The notes below the pieces were generated by a model. The model searched no databases, was not told the DNA's origin, and saw nothing but the letters and a program-made list of their open reading frames with translations. This document shows positions 56,270 to 64,000 of a stretch of 64,000 nucleotides of DNA, one piece after another. Made by a program: the position numbers and the translations under genes. How positions within the stretch are numbered: the first letter of the stretch is position 1; every line of letters begins with the position of its first letter. The stretch is from Auriscalpium vulgare. Taxonomy: Eukaryota; Basidiomycota; Agaricomycetes; Russulales; Auriscalpiaceae. Location: assembly GCA_019915015.1 (NCBI GenBank), contig JAHBBC010000023.1:248001-312000 (forward strand), read 5' to 3'.

Positions 56270-57017
56270 GGAAAATGCCACGCTCTGTCCCGAGGTCTGA
56301 GGTACAGCGCGCGTAAGTTTGAAGGCCAGCTTGCAAGCGAGTTTCAAGTCCAACTGTCAGGTTCAGCTCGCACGTCCCAGCACAGCCACCACCGGCACAC
56401 CCGGCTGCCGTCCGTTGCCGACTTGCCGCCGCCGACGCTTCCCTCTCCGCCGCCGTTCACGATCCCCTCCTCGTGCTCCCGCTCCTCCCATTCACATCAC
56501 AATCATGATCATTTAAAACATCTCCCAGCGTGCTAGCATCTTGCATCTTATGCTGCACCGCACCCGCGCACAAGATCTGTGACGCCGCCACGAGTCGCGT
56601 TATCTATCAGTTGCTTATAGATTGCACACACCCAGTAGATTACAGTAGTATCTACTACCCGTCCATAGAAAACAAGCTACAAAATTCGTGTGAACCTATG
56701 CGTAGCCATCACTGCCCTGTTCATAAGTGGAGACCATAATCTAGCGAGCTCGTCTGCGCCTGGACGCACTTCTGTGACGAGCATGAAAATGGGAGGAACG
56801 GGGGAGCACGACGACGACCCCGTCGTGAGCGGCGGCGGAGAGGGAAGCGCCGGCGGCGGCAAGTCGGCAACGGACGGCAGCCGGGTGTGCCGGTGGTGGC
56901 TGTGCTGGGACGTGCGAGCTGAACCTGACAGTTGGACTTGAAACTCGCTTGCAAGCTGGCCTTCAATCTACGCGCGCTGGACCTCACACCTCGGGACAGA
57001 ACTTGGAATTTTCCGCG
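56270..57017. repeat. Long inverted repeat, arms about 190-230 bp
   Basis: The left arm (about 56,270-56,500) and the complement of the right arm (about 56,780-57,017) match almost base for base over the core. It includes tctgtcccgagg, gaaggccagcttgcaagcga and, further in, the stretch encoding GTPGCRPLPTCRRRRF on plus in the left arm and on minus in the right. A spacer of about 280-360 bp separates them. The outer edges share ggaaaatgcca or ggaaaattcca. It is either a foldback/MITE-like element or an inverted duplication. It lies about 400 bp upstream of the P450 gene. Confidence 0.7.
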
Positions 57018-57409
57018 ATAACTCACGTCATACTATGCTCATCGAGGAATTATCAACACTCGTCCTGTCACCTGTGGAGGTGACGCTGTTGCTGTTTGTC
57101 TCAATGACGGGCGAGCACCTGCCACTACACGCACACTTGCGCGTTGAGCTAAGTCCCACTGTCACCTCTTGGAAACATATGGACGCTCCACTACACGCGC
57201 CATGAATACATGATCCTCCATCAGCGTAACAAGCGAGACTCGAGATTGCGACCATCTGGGCAATTGTCCCACTTCTCCTTGGAAGTCACGGTGCGCCTCT
57301 ATCGGCCTCTTGGATCCGATCTGGCATGTCTCTTACTTCGCATCTCGCCCAGTCGACATAAAAGCTCGGCGTATAAGGTCGTGGACTTGGTGTACTTCAC
57401 GAACAAACA
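57018..57409 (+). promoter_or_regulatory. P450 upstream region
   Basis: Between the inverted repeat and the P450 start. AT-containing boxes cataaaag (about 57,357) and tataagg (about 57,372) lie 35-55 bp before the ATG at 57,410 and are the likely core promoter. A caacactcg-to-gaggtgacg stretch near 57,055-57,090 has a small inverted repeat (gtcacctgtggaggtgac). Confidence 0.4.
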
Positions 57410-59571
57410 ATGGCACTCTCCGACTGGTCCCTGGGCATCCCGCTCCTCTCGTCGACGACCGTGCTTGCCGCTTGTCTATGCTTTGTTATCACACTCCCTC
57501 TCCTCGCTCGGTTCGTACCTGCGCAAAAGGGGCAGCTGCCCCTCCCTCCTGGACCCAAGATACCGATACTTGGGAGCCTGTTTTACATGCCGCGGAGGGA
57601 AGAGTGGAAGACGATGACCGCGTGGAAGGAGCAGTTTGGTGCGCTCCGCTAAAGATCGAGCCGGTTGACGAACTGACCACTCTCGCAGGCGATGTCACCC
57701 ACGCAACCATCGGTACAAAGTCGCTCATCATCCTCAACTCCATCGATGCCGTGACCGACCTCCTCGAAAAGCGCTCTGCTATATACTCCGACCGGCCGTG
57801 GCTTCCGCTCATCGACCTGTACGCCCGTCGCTCCCTTCGTCATGTCTTCCTGTCCTTACTGCTACCCATAGAATCGGCCACATTGATTGCGACTTTGGCT
57901 ACATGCCCTACGGCAAAGCCTGGATCGCGCACCGTCGGCTCTTCTCTGCCCAATTTACAAAGCCTGTGCTCCCAGCGTACTATCCCAGCCACCGCCGCGC
58001 CGTCCTAGCACTGCTCAAAAATCTACGGAACGATCCGGAGCCGTTCGTCGACCATCTACGCTTGTGAGTGGCCCTGCGCTAAGTTACTAGGATGGCTGAT
58101 AATGTGTGGGCGGTGGCAGGCACTCTGGGCAGCTCATCATGGATGTGACGTACGGCATACAGATTTCGTCATCCAAAGACAGGCTCGCCGTGCTCGGAGG
58201 AGCGGTGATGGACGCAGTCTCGATTGCAATCACCCCAATCATGTGGATCATCAACCCGGTATCATTCTGTGAGTATAGCTGCGGTCTTGGATGCGGTGGA
58301 TGGCGTACTGACGGTGCACACAGTGCAGTGGATCCCATCCTGGCTTGGTGGGCGAAATTTCGCGCAGAAGGTGCGCGGGTGGCAGGAGGACCTGCACACT
58401 TTGAAGCATGTTCCGTTCAACATGGTCAAATCCGCTATTGTACGTGACCTTTTTGGGGATAGATGAGGCCAAGTGGACTGACATTCTGGCAGAAAGCTGG
58501 GACCGCAGCACCGTCGTTCACCGCTCGCCTACTGCAGGGAATGGACGAGCAGAATCCTGATCCGGAGCAGGAAACGCTCATCATGAATTGCGCGGCCGCG
58601 GCGTATATGGGTGAGTACTATATATCATGCATATTCGACAATTCGTAACAGCCGAGAACACAGGCGGCTCCCACACGGTATGACCAACCCGCCACGACTA
58701 AGATGCAGTGTTGACATTGTGTAGACCCTCTGCGTCGCCCACATCTTCATACTCGCGATGGTCCTCCACCCTGCCGTTCAGAGCGCCGCGCAGGCCGAGC
58801 TCGATCGCGTCGTCGGCACGCTCCGGCTGCCAGACTTCGGCGACCGCGCGGAGCTGCCATACATTGAAGCGATAGTCAAGGAGGTGCTGAGGTGGCATCC
58901 CATTGCGCCGCAAGGTATGCCAGGTCTAAATGGCAGAAGGAGGAATAGGCTCATGAGAGTGATGTAGGCGTGCCACATCGGCTGAATGAGGACGATGAAT
59001 ATCGCGGATACTGGGTACCAAAGGGATCGATAGTGGTTGGTAACGCATGGTATGTTCCCATCCCATTCATCTCTCGCATGCGGTAATGTCACTTGCGAAC
59101 CTCTCTAGGGGCATCCTACACGATCCCGCGATATACGCCGACCCGCAAGAATTTACACCCGAGCGACACCTTGACGATCGCGTGAACGCGGCGGAGATGG
59201 ACCCGACGCGCGTGGCGTTTGGATCCGGGCGGCGGTCAGTCTTGAACCTTCATTTCCGCTCTCCTCAAGCTTTTTATTTGATGCACATAGAGGTTGTCCC
59301 GGGAAAGCATTTGCAATGGACTCGCTGTGGCTCCTCGTCGCGCAAATGCTCGCCGTTTATCGGATTGATCCTGTCCCAGGCGCGCCGGCACGACCAGCGT
59401 TCACGTCCGGGGGCATCACGTACGTCTCTGACGATCTTCGTAAATTGGCGGAATGCTAACGTGTCGGGCGGTAGCCATCCCTTGGACTTCAAGTGTGCGG
59501 TACGCGTGCGGTCGGAGAAAGCTAGAGCGCTGCTTGACGAGGGCGCTTTGGCGGATGTCGCGGCTCACTGA
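57410..59571 (+). CDS. Cytochrome P450 monooxygenase
   Basis: Twelve exons (57,410-57,638; 57,689-57,818; 57,872-58,063; 58,120-58,268; 58,324-58,439; 58,493-58,610; 58,664-58,677; 58,725-58,914; 58,968-59,049; 59,109-59,234; 59,291-59,419; 59,475-59,571) total 1572 nt, 523 residues. N-terminal membrane anchor at about 8-35, then the Pro-rich hinge [14 protein letters not shown]-helix ExxR is EVLR (Glu369-Arg372), PERHLDD follows, and splicing across 59,234/59,291 creates the haem loop FGSGRRGCPGK with the ligand Cys near 451. The I-helix reads AAYMGGSHTT where AGxDTT is usual, so the proton-relay Asp is His here. Exon 7 is only 14 bp. A fungal microsomal P450; substrate unknown. Confidence 0.9.
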
Positions 59572-59761
59572 GTAATTGCACAGCGCCTGTGTGTCAGTCG
59601 AATTCCGAGTCGGAGGGCCATAGTTGGGCCGATATACACTTGGTGACGAAACGTATGCATATATCTGTGAATTCAGCGACCTTGGGCTCGCCGTAGGTTT
59701 CAGCTCATGATCACTTGGGCTTCCGTATTTACAGTATTACCGGCCGCGCCATCCAGCGACG

Positions 59762-59768
59762 TATATAA
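59762..59768 (+). promoter_or_regulatory. TATA box of the GST gene
   Basis: TATATAA, 74 bp before the ATG at 59,842, in the 270 bp between the P450 stop and the GST start. The remainder of that gap (59,572-59,841) must hold the P450 poly(A) site and the GST 5' UTR. Confidence 0.6.
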
Positions 59769-59841
59769 GGATGACTTCTAGCTTCTTCTTCGTCACCCAT
59801 ACTCACCGTCGCACTCTATTGGCCACTCTCTACTCGCTGCG

Positions 59842-60652
59842 ATGACCCTAAAGCTCTTCGGCAATCTGATATCTACCAACACGCAGCGCGTTGCGGTCGT
59901 TGCGCGCGAGGCGGGTGTTCCCTACGAGCTCGTCGAAGTCAAATTTCTGCAAGCCGAAAACAAGACGCCAGAATTCGTCAAGCACAATCCGTTTGGCCTG
60001 ATTCCGTACATTCGCGTATGTCTACTTGCCCGAACGATTCGGCAATTGAGCTCATATTGCTTTATAGGACGAGGATGGCTTCGAGCTGTACGAGTCGCGT
60101 GCGATCTGCCGGTACATCGCTGCGCTGGACCGCGCCGCGGGTCCCACCCTCGTCCCGACGGAGCGCAAGGCTAACGCTCTGTTCGAGCAGGCGGTGAGCA
60201 GCGAGCAGAGTCATTTCGACCCGCTTGCGACGGAGCTTGCCAAGGAGAAGATCATCCTCCCGTGAGCACGTCTCATTATCTCCTCGATTTTGTCTCAATT
60301 ATTTCGGTGCAGGCGGAGAGGTTTCCCACCCAACGAGGCGCGCATTTCAGAGCTCGTCAAGCAGATGAGGGCCACGCTGGCCGTGTATGATGCCATATTG
60401 GAAAAACAGAAGTACCTCGCAGGCGACGTAAATTCCATTGCACTTTCCATCCGGACCTCTCGCTGATTCAGAACGGTTTAGGACATAACGCTGGCGGACT
60501 TGTTCCACCTTTCCTACGGGGCCGTGCTCGTGCAGAGTGGCCTCGGACTGATTGAGGAGCGGCCGAACGTGCATAGGTGGTGGAAGGACATCTCGTCGCG
60601 CCCGGCCTGGCTCGCTGTGCAGAGTGATTATAACGCTCGTTTCGGTCAATGA
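59842..60652 (+). CDS. Glutathione S-transferase, phi-like
   Basis: Four exons (59,842-60,015; 60,068-60,261; 60,313-60,427; 60,482-60,652) give 217 residues, the usual GST length. The N-terminal thioredoxin-fold half begins MTLKLFGNL and has a candidate catalytic Ser in STNTQRV (about residues 11-17). NPFGLIPYI supplies the cis-Pro, and LYESRAICRYIA forms the glutathione-binding site. The C-terminal helical half contains DITLADLFHLSYGAVL, the N-capping box, and RWWKDISSRPAW. It would conjugate glutathione to electrophiles in the cytosol. Standing 270 bp after a P450 on the same strand, it may act on that enzyme's products, though co-regulation is not shown by sequence. Confidence 0.88.
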
Positions 60653-61244
60653 CCACATCATGTTATGCATGTCACGATTTGGCCATGGTCATCTTACCTT
60701 ATGTCGGCCTCCGAAATGTGCCTGCAATCTACAGAGCGATGCGAGCGCCGGTATTATTGGTTGCGGTCGAGAGGGCGAGAGTATACTGCTTGCGCTAGTG
60801 ATGGCAGACTGCCAACAAGTGACGGAAGTTAATTGCAGTCCAGTCCCCGAGACGATTCAATACGAAACAGACGTAAATTTGGCCCCCCTGATGACCTATT
60901 GACAACTGTGCAGGAAGTGATCCAAATCAGGTCACTCTTCCTGTCCACGACCAACTCTCCTCCCCGAATCCTCTGCCGTCGCTGCGCTCCTAATTCCTTG
61001 CAATTTGCCTACTCTTGAAGGGCTGGGAGCTTTCAATCGGCGTGATACGACGTGCGAATCCGCTGCCCAAGCGCTCAACGCCTCTTATTAACAGCAGATT
61101 GCCGAACGACACACTCTCAGTATTCAATATTGCATCAACCCATCAACGCCGGTGAAGCTTTGGAGCCTGCGCGGCCTCGCAGGCGACGATCATTGTCGCA
61201 CGAGCGCTGAGCGTTGAGCGTCGAAGTGCTTTCGACGCGCAGTC
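60653..61244. other. Intergenic between GST and MON2
   Basis: GST 3' UTR and MON2 promoter. No additional gene is supported; short frames on both strands lack features. Confidence 0.45.
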
Positions 61245-64000
61245 ATGAGCTCGCTCGCCTTTCTGGTCACTGAGCTGCAGGTGCGTCTCCGTGCTTACAT
61301 TCTCGCGTTCTGTGCCGACCATTCTGGAGTCCCTGGCCAGCGAGACGAGGAGAAAACATCCGGAGGTCCGAGAGGTGCGTCACGTCCACGTCGTGCGCGT
61401 CCCAATTTTCTGATAACATCATCCAGGCCGCAGAAAAGTCGCTCGCCATCCTCCGCGCCTCACCAGAACAGGCCACCGCGAACCTCGCCTCAGGTGCGTC
61501 CCGCACATCTGCCCACCCTTACTCTTCTTCTGACATGCACACGAGATGGCCCGCACGCGGAAGACCTCCTGCGCCCCGTCTTCATGGGCTGCGCCACGAA
61601 GAACGCCAAGGTCGTCGGCATCGCGCTCGGCTCCCTCCAACGCCTCATCGCGCTGCGCGCCGTCTCGCCCTCCGCCGTGCCTGTCATTGTCAGCACGATG
61701 GCCGACTGCATGAACCAGGGCGTCGACATCCAGCTCAAGATCCTCCAAACCCTCCTCTCCCTCGTCACCAACTTCCCCGCAATCCATGGAAAGCTGCTCG
61801 GAGACGTGCGTGAGACGACGCTGTGTGTATTTTGCGCGCAGGGCTGACAGTTCTTTCTTGCGCAGGCGCTGCTACTATGCTTCAAGCTGCAAGAGTCGCG
61901 TATAGGAGTGGTGTCGTCGACGGCGGCCGCGACGCTCCGCCAGCTCGTCATGTTCGTCGTGGACAAGGTCGTCGAGGAGGACCGCTCGGACAACGCGCCG
62001 CGCGAAGACACCCGTCTGCCTGACGGGTCGACGAAGCCGCTCGGCCCCGCCGCGCTCGACGCGTTCGCGATTTTCCAGGACCTGTGTATGCTCGGCAACG
62101 GCGAGAAGCCGCTGTTCCTGAAGCTCGAATACCTGCACAAGACCTTCGCGCTGGAGCTCATCGAGAGCGTGCTCACGAACTACCACGATTTGTTTCGCAA
62201 GGTGCGTGGTGCCTATGCTTGTGCGCGTCGATAGTCCTCATCATGTTGTCATTGCAGCACACGGAACTCCTGTTACTGCTCCAACACCATCTCTGCCCCC
62301 TCCTGCTCAAATCCCTCTCTGACCGGCCCATCTTCCCGCTCACGCTGCGGTCCACACGCGTCGTATTCCTCCTGCTCAAGCAGTTTTCATTAGAGCTGCT
62401 CACGGAGTCGGAAGTCTTCATGATGCTGCTGATCCGCATCATTGGTGGAGACTTTGATCCGTCAACAGGCACACACGCGGACAGCGGCCCGCCGCGCCCA
62501 CCATGGATGCGCGTCCTGGCGATGGAGATCATGCGCGGGTGCGTCCCAGCATACACCCCCTTCGCGCACCACTGACCACAGCTGTAGCTTGTGCGGCGAC
62601 GCTGACTTCATGCGCAACATCTGGCAGCGCTACGACGCGCAGCAGACCGACACCGGCGCGAAGGTCTTCACGCAGCTCATCGCCGCGCTCAAGCGCCTCG
62701 TGACAGCCAAGCCCGCGATCCTCGGTGTGAGCCACCAGATGATGGGCGTCGGGGTGCCAGCTGCTGAGGGTGCCGATGGCCGGGTGTATGGGCTGGATAA
62801 GGGCGGGGTGGCGGGGATGGTGGCGACGGCGGCGAGCGCGACGGTGTCGAATGTCGTCGGCATGATCGGCTCCGAGGCGGGCTTGAGCACCCAGGGATCA
62901 GCAATGAAAGTGCAATGGTACGCACACCCCACACACTTTTCTGAACCTCGCTGATTTTGATCGCGCACAGTATCGACCAGCTCGACAAGGCCGACGCGCC
63001 GCCCATCCCCGAAGCATATATCTACCTCCTCGGCGTGCAATGTCTTGTCGCGATCTGCGACGGCTTCGCCACATACACTGCCCCTCTCTACACGTCCCTC
63101 ATGGTCCAAAAACCCCGCGCGGCCGGCGACGCCGTCGTCCGCGCCCCCGCCGCGCTCGACCCTAACACCCTGCCCTCCACCGAGCCCGCGCGCGCCAGCC
63201 TGCTCGCCGTGCGCGCGATGATCAGCGCTGGTTGGCCTGCGCTGCTCGCGGCGCTCTCCTTCCTCATCTCGACAAACCTGTCGGACGAGCTCTTCGTCGA
63301 CGTGCTCGCGGCGCACCAGGCGCTCACGAATGTCGCGGGGATGCTCGCGCTGCGCACGCCGCGCGACGCGTTCCTCACCGCGCTCGCCAAGGCCGCGATC
63401 CCCGCGCGCGTCGTGTCCGCGCTCGACTCGTACGTCGAGCCCGCGACGCCGCGCACACCCGCGTTCTCTGAGGGCCTCGGGCTCTCCGGCCCCGCGCCGG
63501 GCCACGCGCCCGGGCTGTCCGAGCGCAATCTCGCGTGCCTCAAGGTGCTCGTGACGAGCGCGCTCTTCCTCGCGGGCAGCCTCGGCGAGAGCTGGTTCGA
63601 CGTGCTCGAGGCGCTGCAGAACGCGGACTACGTGCTCACGAGCAAGGGCCAGCGCGGCCCGAAGCGCGGCCCGCCGGCGTCCGGCTCGGCGCGCCAGGTG
63701 TCGCAGCCGGGGCCCGCGTCGGGGCCGCCGCCGCCGGGCTCAGGGCAGGCGCGGCACCCGCTGCTAGCGGACCTGGACACGGATAGCGTGCAGCTGGCAA
63801 TCCAGCGGCTGTTTGACGCGTCGAAGCTGCTCGAGGACGCGGCGTTCAAGGACTTTGTGGACGCGCTGTGCCGGCTGAGCGCCGAGATGGTGGGGATGCA
63901 GTCGATCGTGCTGGTGGATTCGGCGTCGGCGCTGGACGTGGAGGGCGGCGAGGACGGGGAGACGACGGGCAGCACGACCAGTTTGGCGTCGCCGAGGGCG
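61245..64000 (+). CDS. MON2: MON2-like endosome-to-Golgi trafficking protein (5' half)
   Basis: Eight exons visible (61,245-61,280; 61,330-61,374; 61,427-61,493; 61,546-61,805; 61,866-62,201; 62,258-62,538; 62,588-62,917; 62,971 past 64,000) give 795 residues in frame to the window edge. The N-terminus (LVTELQSLASETRRKHPEVR, AAEKSLAILR, then a run of HEAT-like helices with LLLCFKLQESRIGVVSSTAA) matches the dimerisation and HUS regions of Mon2/Ysl2, a relative of BIG/GBF Arf-GEFs lacking the Sec7 domain. SLSDRPIFPLTLRSTRVVFL and LAMEIMRG are typical. The family is usually about twice this length, so half is missing. Role: scaffold at the trans-Golgi and endosome with a flippase and Dopey. The third exon boundary set includes a non-consensus ggag acceptor at 61,329. 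Confidence 0.85.

Noticed and set aside
1..64000. tRNA or rRNA genes
   Set aside because: No cloverleaf with intact A and B boxes and no conserved rRNA segments were recognised by eye; absence is not proven.

Overview
The window reads as nuclear DNA of an agaricomycete (mushroom-forming basidiomycete). Most genes are split by many 45-75 bp GT-AG introns, coding sequence is GC-rich, and the gene families are typical of that group: a 752-residue F-box protein, a microsomal P450, a small GST, TPR-CHAT proteins, and a DUF6589-type protein beside a RecQ-like helicase. No prokaryotic signals, tRNA or rRNA were seen. Gene models were spliced by hand; where I give exon sums they close in frame.

Layout. 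1-2200: the tail of an acidic protein, then a convergent nucleotidyltransferase-like gene. 2200-10,350: mostly gene-poor, with two copies of an unnamed small gene family (called family A here) on the minus strand and one intact 12-exon F-box gene (6856-9732). 9940-45,900: a complex duplicated array in which three TPR-CHAT genes (14,841; 26,392; 36,870), all on plus, are each preceded by a related 1.4-1.7 kb block (U). They are separated by decayed minus-strand copies of an unrecognised multi-exon gene (P) and by two other dispersed blocks (R, Q). TPR-CHAT 1 and 2 are intact, single-exon, and keep the CHAT His/Cys pair. The third is split by a precise 3.6 kb insertion with Helitron-like 3' features and also carries a +1 frameshift.

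45,900-57,020 is rich in mobile elements: a 1.2 kb terminal-inverted-repeat element with a 3 bp target duplication; a tail-to-tail pair of a RecQ-like helicase and a DUF6589-type, transposase-like gene broken by a 4 bp tandem duplication; a candidate solo LTR ending in stacked hairpins; another family A gene; and a long inverted repeat. 57,400-64,000 looks like ordinary conserved genome: an intact P450 (523 aa, 12 exons), a phi-like GST (217 aa) 270 bp downstream, and the first half of MON2, cut by the window edge.

How they fit together: the P450 and GST may form an oxidation/conjugation pair. The TPR-CHAT array is the main accessory system. It combines repeat-number change, gene conversion, and a caspase-like effector domain fused to a variable repeat array, the pattern expected of a fast-evolving recognition or cell-death family. 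That functional reading is inference; the sequence itself shows intact proteases on variable scaffolds and one freshly broken copy.
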